A stretch of 64,000 bases of DNA from Paractinoplanes maris (GTDB lineage: Bacteria; Actinomycetota; Actinomycetes; Mycobacteriales; Micromonosporaceae), in NCBI RefSeq assembly GCF_023544465.1, contig NZ_JALPVL010000013.1:62001-126000 (forward strand), written 5' to 3'. A program made the translations under genes and the position numbers. This document shows, one piece after another, positions 42,309 to 50,177 of this stretch; the stretch's first letter is position 1; the number at the start of each line of letters is the position of its first letter. The notes beneath the pieces are model-generated. The model was not told the DNA's origin, made no database searches, and saw only the letters and a list, made by a program, of their open reading frames with translations.

Positions 42309-43499
42309 ATGCGAAACCGGTACCTGGATCTGCTGCGCGCTGCCGCAACCGTCCGGGTGGTGGTCTATCACTCGACCGGGTGGGTGGCCCTCACCATTGT
42401 CCTGCCGGCCATGTCGGTGATGTTCGCGCTGGCCGGCTCGATGATGGCGGCGTCGCTCGACCGCTACGGCGCGGCGGCGGTCGAGCGTCGCCTGCACCGC
42501 CTGCTGCCGGCGTTGTGGGTGCTGGTCGCGGTGGCGGTCCCGATGATGTTGCTCGGCGGCCTGGCCTGGGACTGGAAAGTGCTGCTGTGGGCGTTCCCGA
42601 TCGTGGACCCACCGGCCGAGGGCTTCTGGCTCAACGGCCTGGCCGCCCTGTGGTACCTCCGCGACTTCCTCTGGTTCGTGCTGCTGTCGCCCCTGCTGCT
42701 GCCGCTGTTCCGCCGTTTCCCGCTGGCCACCCTTCTCCTTCCGTACGGGACCCTGGCGCTGATCACGTTCACCGGCGTGACGCCCCACGTGGTCGTGCGC
42801 GACCTGGCCCTCTACGGCGGCGCCTGGCTCCTCGGCTTCGCCCACCACGACGGCCTGCTGGCCCGCCGCTCCTCCCGCACCCGCACGTCGGCACCGCTGC
42901 GCCGCTTGTCCACACCGTCACGCCCCACCGCGGCGACCAGCTCGCGCCTCACACCGGCGGCCGCGTGCCCGCCGTCCGGGGGTGGCAGCGGCCGTGTCCG
43001 CGGGGCTGCCCTGGCGCGTTACCGCTGGTGGATCGTGGGAGTGCTGAGTGCGGCCGGGGCGGCGTGGGCGCTGACCCATCCCGGGCCGCGCGGTTTCGAC
43101 CTCAACGACATCCCGCTGGCCAACGCGCTGTGGTCAGCTGCCTTCATCCTGGTCGTGCTCAGCGTCTCGCCGCGGGTGGCGCCGAGCCGGGCCCTGACCG
43201 TGCTCAACGCCCGAGCGCTGACCATCTACCTCTGGCACGTGCCGCTGATCATCATCGTGGTCCGCTTCGCCGAGGCGACCGGCCTACCGGTGCACGGCTG
43301 GGTGGGCATCTCGTGGCGCCTGGCCGTGGTCTCGGTGCTGCTGGCCATCGTGGTGCTGCTGGTCGGCTGGGTCGAGGACATCTCGGCGGGCCGGCGCCCC
43401 ACGCTCGTGCCCGGCAAGCCCCGCCGTCTCGCCCCGGTCTCCCCAGCCCCGGCCGGCGCGGCCGCCGACCTCCAGAGTGCCGGCACCCGCGGTCGCTGA
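42309..43499 (+). CDS. Acyltransferase-3 family membrane protein
   Basis: 396 residues with about ten membrane helices. The N-terminal RYLDLLRAAATVRVVVYHSTGW matches the acyltransferase-3 start (R--LD-LR---- --V---H), and FWLNGLAALWYLRDFLWFVL and YLWHVPLIIIVV are also typical. These proteins O-acylate sugars or lipids at the membrane. A Ser/Thr/Pro-rich cytoplasmic loop of about 55 residues lies near the middle. It is 108 bp after era, with a less GC-rich leader. The start is uncertain: an ATG 30 bp upstream is in frame. Confidence 0.87.
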   Translation: MRNRYLDLLRAAATVRVVVYHSTGWVALTIVLPAMSVMFALAGSMMAASLDRYGAAAVERRLHRLLPALWVLVAVAVPMMLLGGLAWDWKVLLWAFPIVDPPAEGFWLNGLAALWYLRDFLWFVLLSPLLLPLFRRFPLATLLLPYGTLALITFTGVTPHVVVRDLALYGGAWLLGFAHHDGLLARRSSRTRTSAPLRRLSTPSRPTAATSSRLTPAAACPPSGGGSGRVRGAALARYRWWIVGVLSAAGAAWALTHPGPRGFDLNDIPLANALWSAAFILVVLSVSPRVAPSRALTVLNARALTIYLWHVPLIIIVVRFAEATGLPVHGWVGISWRLAVVSVLLAIVVLLVGWVEDISAGRRPTLVPGKPRRLAPVSPAPAGAAADLQSAGTRGR

Positions 43500-43777
43500 A
43501 CGCGGCGCGGCGGTCTTTGCGTCGCTGGTGAGCCGCCTTGCTCCCCGGCGGCTGCGTCCACGGCGCTGGGCAGGGGTCCGCGCGAAGCGCTGCTCAGCAC
43601 GCGACGGACGCGCCGTCGCGTGGCGGGGAGGTAGCGCGCCCACGGGGGTCGCGGCGCCTGCGGACGTGCGTGGAGGGTGGCGTGTGGTCCGCGTGCGCGG
43701 TGGTTGCGCCGCTTGCGGACATGGGTGGAGGGTGGCGTGCGGTTCCGCGTACGGGGAAGGGGGTTGACCCTGAGTGG
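43500..43777. other. Intergenic region with imperfect direct repeat
   Basis: No gene seen in this 278-bp gap between convergent genes. An imperfect direct repeat with period 55 bp (around 43656-43705 and 43706-43760) shares TGCGGAC and GTGGAGGGTGGCGTG blocks. Purpose unknown; it may hold the terminators of both genes. Confidence 0.5.
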
Positions 43778-44539
43778 TCAGCGGGCGCGGACGACCAAGG
43801 GTTGGGAGACCTGACCGAGCGTGCCCTCGGGGTCGGCGAGCTCGCCGGTGGTCAGGCCCAGGCCGTCGTCGCTGAGGGCTGTGCGACAGGCCAGGTGGAC
43901 CCAGTCGCCAAGTGCCGGGCGGAGCAGCGTGGTGGTCATCGTGGGTGGGATCGAGAGCCACTGTCCCATCGGCAGGACGGCGGAGATGCCGTTGGCCGAG
44001 TCGGCCACGATCAGGGCGCGGTCGATGCCGGTCAGCTCCTCGCCGTCGATCAGCGGCATCCGCACGCGGGTCCAGACGTGGGTCTCGCCGTCGGCCACGC
44101 CCAGCTCGCCCTTGGTGGTCCGCCACTCGATCGCCTCGCCGTAGCCCCAGCCGTCGTAGCCGGGGAAACCGCCGTCGCCGTGGGCCTCGGGCAACGGGTC
44201 GGCGTGGTCGGCCGGGGTGGTGACCGGCGGCTGCGGGCCGGGGGCCAGATGCCAGGCCCGGGCGGTCACCGCGACCCGGCCGTCGACGATCATGCGGGCC
44301 TCGTTGAGCGTGGTCAGCCGGCCCGGCTTGATCGTCGAGACCTCGATCTGGAAGTCGCGGCGCGGGATGGGGCCGAGGAAGTCGACCGAGATGCGGGCCA
44401 GGCGCAGCCCGTCGACCGTCAGCACCCGCCCGAGCAGCGCGGCGGGCGGGCCGCCGTGCTGCATCTCGGTGTCCCAGGGGCTCTCGGTCGACCGGGTGGG
44501 GCGGAACTGGCCGTCACCGAGCGGAAGATAAAAACTCAT
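43778..44539 (-). CDS. TesB-like acyl-CoA thioesterase (double hotdog)
   Basis: 253 residues. It has QHGGPPAALLGRVL and RISVDFLGPIPRRDFQIEVSTIKPGR in the first hotdog half and IDRALIVADSANGISAVLP and PALGDWVHLACRTAL in the second, as in the TesB-like/4HBT_3 family of actinobacteria. The substrate is unknown. The ATG at 44539 overlaps the stop of the upstream DUF4097 gene (ATGA), an unexpected partner. Confidence 0.85.
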   Translation of the reverse strand: MSFYLPLGDGQFRPTRSTESPWDTEMQHGGPPAALLGRVLTVDGLRLARISVDFLGPIPRRDFQIEVSTIKPGRLTTLNEARMIVDGRVAVTARAWHLAPGPQPPVTTPADHADPLPEAHGDGGFPGYDGWGYGEAIEWRTTKGELGVADGETHVWTRVRMPLIDGEELTGIDRALIVADSANGISAVLPMGQWLSIPPTMTTTLLRPALGDWVHLACRTALSDDGLGLTTGELADPEGTLGQVSQPLVVRAR

Positions 44540-45321
44540 GCCCCCGTGACTACCGCATTTCCGCTCGCCGTGCGCAGGGTGATCTCGTTCTTGGCGGTGG
44601 GGTCGTTGGTGATTCCATGCACACCCTCGTCGCCCGAGCCGGTGCTGGTGCTGACCTTGTAGCTGCCTTGGGGCACCTGCACGTGGACGTCGCCGCTGGT
44701 GGTCTGGGCGGTCACCGAGTTGGCGGTGCTCAGCACGGCGTCGATGTCGCCCGAGGTGACCTTGAGCTTGACCGGGGCGGCGATGTCCATGGCCTCGACG
44801 TCGCCCGAGGTCATCTGCACGTCGACCGCCTTCTTCGCGTTGACCACGCGGATGTTGCCCGACGTGCCGCGCAGCTTGACCGTGCCGGCCGGGTCGATCA
44901 TCATGACGTCGCCCGAGGTCAGCTTGACGTCGGTGTCGCCCACGGAGTCGAACGCGATGTCGCCCGAGTCGAGCTCGCCGGTGACCTTCACCCCGGCGGG
45001 GGCGACGATCTCGTACGACACCGAGCAGTTGTGGCCGCAGGAGGCGTCGATGACCAGCGTGCTGCCGTCGAGCCGATAGGACTCGCCCGGGTCGCTGCTG
45101 CGCCGGATGACCCGCTTGATGCTCGTCTCGGTGACCGCGGCCGTGCGGATCGCGACGTCGCCGCTGCCGCCGTCGAGCCGGATCTCGGTGATCTTCGTCT
45201 TCTCGGTGTCGTCGTAGGTCATCTTGGCCCCGAGCACCCCGGCACACCCGGTCAGGGCCGTCGCCGTCGTCGCGGCGATGAGGACGAGGACTCCGGCGCG
45301 CCGGGCGAGTGTCGTGGTCAT
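44536..45321 (-). CDS. DUF4097-type beta-helix lipoprotein
   Basis: 261 residues. Lipobox LTGC (Cys26) after a Sec signal. The mature part is a beta-solenoid with repeated TSGDV/TSGDI turns (VKLTSGDVMMID, VQMTSGDVEAMD, LKVTSGDIDAV, AQTTSGDVHVQV), the hallmark of DUF4097/DUF4098 putative adhesins. Its role is unknown; location is the outer face of the membrane. A Cys pair (ASCGHNCS) may form a disulfide. It is divergent from recO across 119 bp. Confidence 0.87.
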   Translation of the reverse strand: MTTTLARRAGVLVLIAATTATALTGCAGVLGAKMTYDDTEKTKITEIRLDGGSGDVAIRTAAVTETSIKRVIRRSSDPGESYRLDGSTLVIDASCGHNCSVSYEIVAPAGVKVTGELDSGDIAFDSVGDTDVKLTSGDVMMIDPAGTVKLRGTSGNIRVVNAKKAVDVQMTSGDVEAMDIAAPVKLKVTSGDIDAVLSTANSVTAQTTSGDVHVQVPQGSYKVSTSTGSGDEGVHGITNDPTAKNEITLRTASGNAVVTGA

Positions 45322-45388
45322 GGTGATGACGCTATGACCGTTGCCGGTGCGGGCACCATCGGTCCTGTCACTGAGCGGCCCCCTAGAT

Positions 45389-45412
45389 GACCCTGAGATC
45401 CGGGTCAGGGTC
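45389..45412. promoter_or_regulatory. 8-bp inverted repeat between DUF4097 and recO genes
   Basis: GACCCTGA, eight spacer bases, TCAGGGTC, perfect. It lies 28 bp before the recO GTG and 67 bp before the lipoprotein start, so it may be an operator for the divergent pair or a leader hairpin for recO. Confidence 0.45.
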
Positions 45413-45440
45413 TGTCGTACCCACGAGGCAGAATGACGGG

Positions 45441-46217
45441 GTGCCAGCCGCCGGATACCGCCGCCACCTCTACCGCGACGACGCGGTGGTCCTGCGCGGG
45501 CAGAAACTGGGCGAGAGTGACCGCATCATCACGCTGCTCACCCGCCGCCACGGCCGCCTGCGCGCGGTGGCCCGCGGCGTGCGGCGCACCACCTCGCGCT
45601 TCGGGGCCCGGCTGGAGCCGTTCGGCCACATCGACCTGCAGCTCGCCGGCTCCCCTGAGGGGGTGGGCAGCTCGCTGCACTCGGTGAGCCAGGTCGAGGC
45701 GGTCGCGCTCTACGGCAAGCAGTTCCTGGGTGACTATCCGCGTTACACGGCGGCCAGCGCCATCGCCGAGACCGCCGAGCGGCTCACCCCGGTCGAGCGC
45801 GAGCCCTCACTGCGCCTGTTCCAGCTCACTCTGGGCGCGCTCAAGGCACTGTCGGTCGGCGAGCACGCCGGCGGTCTGGTGCTCGACGCCTACCTGTTGC
45901 GCGCCATGTCGGTGGCCGGCTGGGCGCCGGCGATCACCGAGTGCGCGGTCTGCGGCACCCCGGGGCAGCACGGCGCCTTCTCGGTGCCGGCCGGCGGCGC
46001 GGTCTGCCCCGACTGCCGGCCGCCCGGTTCGGCTCACCCCAGCCCGGCGACGATCGGCCTGATGAGCGCGCTGACCGTCGGCGACTGGGCGGTGGCCGAC
46101 GCCACCGAGACCCCGGTGCGCCGCGAGTGCAGCGGGCTGGTCGCCGCCCACCTGCAATGGCACATGGAGCGGGCGTTGCGCTCGCTCCCGCTGGTCGATC
46201 GACGGGAGAACCCATGA
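45441..46217 (+). CDS. recO: DNA repair protein RecO
   Basis: 258 residues from a GTG. OB-fold N-terminus with YRDDAVVLRGQKLGESDRII, LLTRRHGRLRAVARGVRR and RFGARLEPF. Helical domain with VLDAYLLRAMSVAGWAP. Zinc finger with CAVCG and CPDC, all typical. RecO loads RecA at ssDNA gaps with RecR. It is translationally coupled to uppS (ATGA), the usual actinobacterial recO-uppS order. Confidence 0.95.
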   Translation: MPAAGYRRHLYRDDAVVLRGQKLGESDRIITLLTRRHGRLRAVARGVRRTTSRFGARLEPFGHIDLQLAGSPEGVGSSLHSVSQVEAVALYGKQFLGDYPRYTAASAIAETAERLTPVEREPSLRLFQLTLGALKALSVGEHAGGLVLDAYLLRAMSVAGWAPAITECAVCGTPGQHGAFSVPAGGAVCPDCRPPGSAHPSPATIGLMSALTVGDWAVADATETPVRRECSGLVAAHLQWHMERALRSLPLVDRRENP

Positions 46218-46996
46218 CGCCGCGTCCACCCATCCCGCATATCTCCGGTGCCACCCCGCCCGATCTGCCCAAGGCGGCGCTGCCGAAGCACGTGGCGCTG
46301 GTGATGGACGGGAACGGCCGCTGGGCCAAGGAGCGCGGCCTGTCCCGCACCAAGGGCCACGAGCAGGGCGAGCACTCGCTGTTCGACACCATCGAGGGCG
46401 CCATCGAGCTGGGCATTCCCTACCTCTCGGCGTACGCGTTCTCGACCGAGAACTGGAAGCGCTCGCCCGAGGAGGTGCGTTTCCTCATGGGCTTCAACCG
46501 GGACGTCATCCGGCGCCGGCGCGACCAGCTGGTCGATCTCGGTGTCCGCGTGGTGTGGTCGGGCCGCCGCGGCCGGCTGTGGAAGAGCGTGATCTCCGAG
46601 CTCGAGACGGCCGAGGAGATGTCGCGCAAGAACAAGACGCTCACCCTGCAGTTCTGCGTCAACTACGGCGGCCAGGCCGAGATCGCCGACGCGACCGCCG
46701 CGATCGCCCGTGACGTCGCGGCCGGCCGGCTCGACCCGTCGAAGATCAACGAGAAGACGATCGCGAAATACCTCTACCACCCCGAGATTCCCGAGGTCGA
46801 CCTCTTCCTGCGCCCCTCGGGCGAGCAGCGTACGTCGAACTTCCTCCTGTGGCAGTCGGCCTACGCCGAGCTGGTCTTCCTCGACACGCTCTGGCCGGAC
46901 TTCGACCGCCGCCACCTCTGGTATGCGTGCGAGCTCTACGCCAGCCGCGACCGCCGCTTCGGCGGGGCCGTGCCGAATCCGGTAAGCCCGACATGA
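46214..46996 (+). CDS. uppS: Isoprenyl transferase (undecaprenyl/decaprenyl diphosphate synthase family)
   Basis: 260 residues. Conserved regions: HVALVMDGNGRWAKERGLSRTKGH (catalytic Asp, phosphate loop), YAFSTENWKRSPEEV, FCVNYGGQAEI and LRPSGEQRTSNFLLWQSAYAE, plus WPDFDRRHL. It makes the long-chain cis-polyprenyl diphosphate carrier for peptidoglycan and wall glycans. It overlaps recO (ATGA) and, by the same kind of overlap, a 17-codon reading frame that leads to the next gene. Confidence 0.96.
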   Translation: MTPRPPIPHISGATPPDLPKAALPKHVALVMDGNGRWAKERGLSRTKGHEQGEHSLFDTIEGAIELGIPYLSAYAFSTENWKRSPEEVRFLMGFNRDVIRRRRDQLVDLGVRVVWSGRRGRLWKSVISELETAEEMSRKNKTLTLQFCVNYGGQAEIADATAAIARDVAAGRLDPSKINEKTIAKYLYHPEIPEVDLFLRPSGEQRTSNFLLWQSAYAELVFLDTLWPDFDRRHLWYACELYASRDRRFGGAVPNPVSPT

Positions 46997-47046
46997 CCGA
47001 TCGCCCCGCGTTCGCCGGCGGTGATCTCACGGGCGACAACGGGTGA
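46993..47046 (+). CDS. Possible 17-residue coupling ORF between uppS and a phosphatase gene
   Basis: ATG at 46993 overlaps the uppS stop (ATGA), and the stop TGA at 47044 overlaps the GTG of the next gene (GTGA). The peptide is MTDRPAFAGGDLTGDNG, hydrophilic and unlike any family I know. It may serve only to carry ribosomes across the gap, or it may have no role. Confidence 0.4.
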   Translation: MTDRPAFAGGDLTGDNG

Positions 47047-47456
47047 GCCGGCTCTGGATCGCCCGGCACGCCGAGGCGCGGCCGGACGAGAGGGAGCTGT
47101 CCGCGACCGGGCGGCGTCAGGCCGCGCTGCTGGGCGAGCGGCTGGCCGGCGCCGGCATCACGCGGATCAGCCACAGTCCGCTGGCCCGCGCGGCCGAGAC
47201 CGCCTCGATCGTGGCCGCGGCCCTGCCCGGCGTGCCGGTCGAGGTGGCCGACGAGCTGACCGACTCCGATCCCACCGACGACCCGGCGGCGGCCGCGCGC
47301 TTCGCCGACCCGTCGGCCGACGAGTTGTGCATCACCCACAGCTTCCAGGTCGCCTGGTTTCTGCGGGCCGTCCTGGAGGCGCCCGCGGCCCGCTGGGCGG
47401 GCCTCAACTCGTGCAACATCGGCCTGACCGTGCTGCGCTGGCCGCGCCTGCTTTGA
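47043..47456 (+). CDS. Histidine phosphatase superfamily protein
   Basis: 137 residues, short for the branch (usually 160-220). Catalytic RHAEARPDERELSATGRRQA with the phospho-accepting His in RHA, the second Arg in ISHSPLARAAETA, and the second His in CITHSFQVAWFLRAV. The length suits a SixA-like or broad-specificity phosphatase. The GTG start overlaps the preceding small frame and follows uppS, so it is probably in the recO-uppS operon. Confidence 0.85.
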   Translation: MSRLWIARHAEARPDERELSATGRRQAALLGERLAGAGITRISHSPLARAAETASIVAAALPGVPVEVADELTDSDPTDDPAAAARFADPSADELCITHSFQVAWFLRAVLEAPAARWAGLNSCNIGLTVLRWPRLL

Positions 47457-47466
47457 CCGCGCCCGC

Positions 47467-48174
47467 CTACCGGGCCAGACTCTCGTCGAGCGGCCAGACA
47501 TCGGCCAGCAGGACGGCGACGGTGGCGTCCACATCGGAGAGGTCGGGGAGCACGGCGTGGGCGCCGGCCAGGGCCAGGTCGGCCATCTTCGTGCGGCCGG
47601 TTGCCACGCCCACGGCATAGGCGCCGTTGGCCAGGGCCGCGGTCACGTCGTGGGCGGTGTCGCCGATGACCACGGGCTGGAAGCGTTCGCCGTACTTGGC
47701 CTCGGCCCTCTCCAGGCTGCGCCGGACCAGGGTGGCGCGCACGCTGTCGTCAGTGCCGTAACCGCCCACCTCGGCATCGAACGAACCGCTCAGCTCGAAG
47801 GCGGCCACCTTCACGGCGGCGACCTCGGGCACGTTCCCGGTCACCAGCGTCTGCACCACATCGGGGTCGTCGCCCAGGCGGGCCAGGACTTCGCGTACGC
47901 CGGGCATCAACGCACCCTGCTCGATGAACAGATGCTTGATGCGCTCGATCTCGGCCACATAGCGCACGAAGAACCGCTCGGGCGTGCAGTCGGTGACCCC
48001 GTGTGTCGCGAAGACCTCGGCACAGACGTCCATGTCGGTGCGCCCGCCGAACGACGGCGACGCCCGCCAGGCCACCCCGGTGAGCTCGGTGAAGGCGGCT
48101 TTCCAGGCCATCGTGGTCACTCCGCCACCGCGCAGCAGGGTGTAGTCGATGTCCCACATGACCAGGCGTCTCAT
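47467..48174 (-). CDS. HAD-family hydrolase (phosphoglycolate phosphatase-like)
   Basis: 235 residues. HAD motif I is MWDIDYTLL (DxD, nucleophile Asp8), motif II TLVTGNV, motif III Lys in the EAKYGERF region, and motif IV VVIGDTAHDVTAALANGA. The cap domain is alpha-helical (TPERFFVRYVAEIERIK). The substrate is an unknown phosphate ester. It overlaps the upstream thiamine-binding-family gene by 4 bp and is convergent with the histidine phosphatase 10 bp away. Confidence 0.88.
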   Translation of the reverse strand: MRRLVMWDIDYTLLRGGGVTTMAWKAAFTELTGVAWRASPSFGGRTDMDVCAEVFATHGVTDCTPERFFVRYVAEIERIKHLFIEQGALMPGVREVLARLGDDPDVVQTLVTGNVPEVAAVKVAAFELSGSFDAEVGGYGTDDSVRATLVRRSLERAEAKYGERFQPVVIGDTAHDVTAALANGAYAVGVATGRTKMADLALAGAHAVLPDLSDVDATVAVLLADVWPLDESLAR

Positions 48175-48473
48175 TCGCGCAGTGCCCGTTCGATGTGCTC
48201 CACCTTGGCGTCCAGCGCGCCGGTCACACCGGGCCGCACGTCCGCCTTGAGGGAGACGCTGACCCGCGGCGCGTGAGCAGCCACCGCATCGACGGCCTGT
48301 TTGACGACGGCCATCACCTCGTCCCATTCGCCCTCGATCGTGGTGAACATGGCGTCGGTGCGGTTGGGCAGCCCGGACGCACGCACCACGCGCACCGCCT
48401 CGGCCACGAGATCACCGACGGAGTCACCGACGCCCAGCGGCGTCACAGAGAAAGCAACCAGCACGCCCCACAT
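48171..48473 (-). CDS. MTH1187/YkoF-type thiamine-binding family protein
   Basis: 100 residues. It has LVAFSVTPLGVGDSVGDLVAEAVRVV, then PNRTDAMFTTIEGEWDEVMAVVKQAVDAV and VSVSLKADVRPG, the ferredoxin-like fold of the thiamine-binding (DUF77) family. Such proteins bind thiamine-like ligands or act as regulators. GTG at 48464 is an alternative start. A 14-bp LacI-type palindrome lies 67 bp upstream. It is coupled to the HAD gene. Confidence 0.82.
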   Translation of the reverse strand: MWGVLVAFSVTPLGVGDSVGDLVAEAVRVVRASGLPNRTDAMFTTIEGEWDEVMAVVKQAVDAVAAHAPRVSVSLKADVRPGVTGALDAKVEHIERALRE

Positions 48474-48539
48474 ACTCGCAGCTCGGACCTGAATTTCGGC
48501 AGGTACCGACCAACGATGTCGGCAATGCCACCGCCGCTC

Positions 48540-48553
48540 TGAGAGCGCTCTCA
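48540..48553. promoter_or_regulatory. Perfect LacI-family-type palindrome
   Basis: TGAGAGCGCTCTCA, a perfect 14-bp palindrome with the central CG step typical of LacI/GalR operators in actinobacteria. It lies 67 bp before the thiamine-binding-family gene and 183 bp before vapB. Which gene it controls is unclear; the leftward one is nearer. Confidence 0.6.
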
Positions 48554-48667
48554 CCCGGTGTTGGCGCTGCTGGCGAGTAGTTCAGTCGGGGCGTTAGACG
48601 AAGCGAACCAGATCGCGCTCTCCGCGAGGTTTTCATCTGTACCTATGTTGCGTCCTTGCGACGCACG

Positions 48668-48682
48668 TGACTAGTCTAGTCA
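48668..48682. promoter_or_regulatory. Palindromic operator candidate of the vapBC locus
   Basis: TGACTAGTCTAGTCA, a perfect 7-bp inverted repeat around one base, 53 bp before the vapB start. A -10-like TACGAT follows at 48714-48719. VapB or the VapBC complex commonly autoregulates through such sites. Confidence 0.6.
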
Positions 48683-48735
48683 TATGCCACCTGGGCATTA
48701 AGCATCTAGGCGTTACGATGAGAGGAGGTGGCCGG

Positions 48736-48957
48736 ATGGAGGCGTTGATGAGCGAGATCCAGATCGAGATCGACGATGCGGTGTTGGCTGACGCCGCCCG
48801 GATGTTCGGCACCAAGACGCACGAGGAGACGATCAACTCCGCGGTGCAGGACGTGGCCCAGCGAGTGCGTCGCCGTGAAGCGTTCGAGCGGCTTGGCAAG
48901 ATGGGGAAAGCGGGCGATTTCGATCTCTTGCTCGACAAGAGGAACTATCGCAAATGA
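48736..48957 (+). CDS. vapB: VapB-type antitoxin
   Basis: 73 residues; GAGGAGGTG five bases before the ATG decides the start. The N-terminal half is ribbon-helix-helix-like (IQIEIDDAVLADAARMFGTKTHEETINSAVQDV), and the tail (GKAGDFDLLLDKRNYRK) would wrap the toxin, as in VapB of the DUF2191 group. It overlaps vapC by ATGA. Confidence 0.88.
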   Translation: MEALMSEIQIEIDDAVLADAARMFGTKTHEETINSAVQDVAQRVRRREAFERLGKMGKAGDFDLLLDKRNYRK

Positions 48958-49379
48958 GCCAAAGCGAATACCTCATCGACACCAGTGCCTACGTGCGCCT
49001 GATGCGAGACGATGATCTCACCGTGCAGTGGGCGGCCAAGTCCGAAGCCGGACAACTCGGTGTCTGTGCCGTGACCGAACTGGAAATCCTTTACACCGCA
49101 AGATCGTCGGAGCATCGCCGGGTGCTGGTGACTGACTTGCGTGAGGCCTACCGATGGGTGGTCATGGCCGACCGCGTTTTCGAGCGGGCGAAAACTGTCC
49201 AGCATGAGCTGGGATCTCAGGGCCGGCTCCGTGCGGCGGGCCCGGTGGATCTGTTGGTAGCGGCGACCGCGGAGGAGCACGGAATGACCGTGCTCCATTA
49301 CGACTCCGGGTTCCAGTGTGTCTCGGAAATCACCGGGCAGCGCGTGCAGTGGCTCGCGGAGCCCGGCTCCATCTCCTGA
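48954..49379 (+). CDS. vapC: VapC-type PIN-domain ribonuclease toxin
   Basis: 141 residues. PIN-domain acids: Asp9 in YLIDTSAYVRLM, Glu in CAVTELEILY, Asp in GPVDLLVAATA and Asp in VLHYDSGF, which bind Mg2+ for RNA cleavage. VapC toxins cut tRNA or rRNA when VapB is degraded. The stop is close to the convergent F420-type reductase gene (4 bp between the stops). Confidence 0.92.
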   Translation: MSQSEYLIDTSAYVRLMRDDDLTVQWAAKSEAGQLGVCAVTELEILYTARSSEHRRVLVTDLREAYRWVVMADRVFERAKTVQHELGSQGRLRAAGPVDLLVAATAEEHGMTVLHYDSGFQCVSEITGQRVQWLAEPGSIS

Positions 49380-49383
49380 CTGG

Positions 49384-50052
49384 TCAGCGCTTGGCTTCGG
49401 CCAGGGACTGGCGGATCTGGTCGGCACTCGCCGGGGTGCCGGCCTCCACACCGTAGGTGCCGTAGGGCGGGCCGTAGACCGGCGTGCCCGGCTCCTGGCG
49501 CCAGCTGTCGGCCAGCGTTCCCGCATCGACCGCGTCGTAGCCGATCGTGTCGAGGAACTCGGTGGCGGTCTGCTTGGCGGCCGCGTCGTCACCCGCGATG
49601 GGCAGGGCCGTGCGATCCGCCGAGCCCGCCGGGCGGGGCAGCGACGCCAGGTGACCCGAGTAGATGTTGTTGAACACCTTGACCACCCGCGCCGAGCCCA
49701 GCGCCTCCTGCTCGAGCTGGGCGCTGGTCTTCTCGCCCTTGTCGAGCACCTCGAAGTTCCCGTCGCGCTGCGGGTAGTAGTTGTCCGTGTCGAGCACGAC
49801 CTTGCCGGCCAGCTCGGCCACCGGCAGCTGCGGGAAGTTCTTGAACGGGACGCTGACCACCACGATGTCGCCGGCCGCGGCCGCCTCGGTGGCGGTCGCC
49901 GCGCGGGCCAGCGGGCCGAGCTCGTCGCTCAGATCCTTCAGGGTCTCGGGACCGCGGGAGTTGCTCACCACCACGTCGTATCCGGCTGCGACCGCGAGCC
50001 GCGCCACCGTGCCGCCGATGTTCCCACTACCGATGATTCCGATTGTCGTCAT
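49384..50052 (-). CDS. NADP/F420-dependent oxidoreductase (Fno/NpdG-like)
   Basis: 222 residues. Rossmann start MTTIGIIGSGNIGGTVARLAVAAGYDVVVSNSRGP, with SNSRGP typical of NADP+ binding in this family, then GDIVVVSVPFKNF and VVKVFNNIYSGHL. Members reduce NADP+ with F420H2 or act on other ligands. It is divergent from an aldo/keto reductase; the pair may share a promoter region and a redox-related role. Confidence 0.85.
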   Translation of the reverse strand: MTTIGIIGSGNIGGTVARLAVAAGYDVVVSNSRGPETLKDLSDELGPLARAATATEAAAAGDIVVVSVPFKNFPQLPVAELAGKVVLDTDNYYPQRDGNFEVLDKGEKTSAQLEQEALGSARVVKVFNNIYSGHLASLPRPAGSADRTALPIAGDDAAAKQTATEFLDTIGYDAVDAGTLADSWRQEPGTPVYGPPYGTYGVEAGTPASADQIRQSLAEAKR

Positions 50053-50177
50053 GACGGCGACAACCTCGATCGAGTACGCATCATTCCGTGTTTAACAACC
50101 TAGCAAAGGTGTAGACAAACCGGTATCGAGCGGACGGCCGAGTGCCGCCGGGACACGATGTCATTAGCGTGGCCGCA

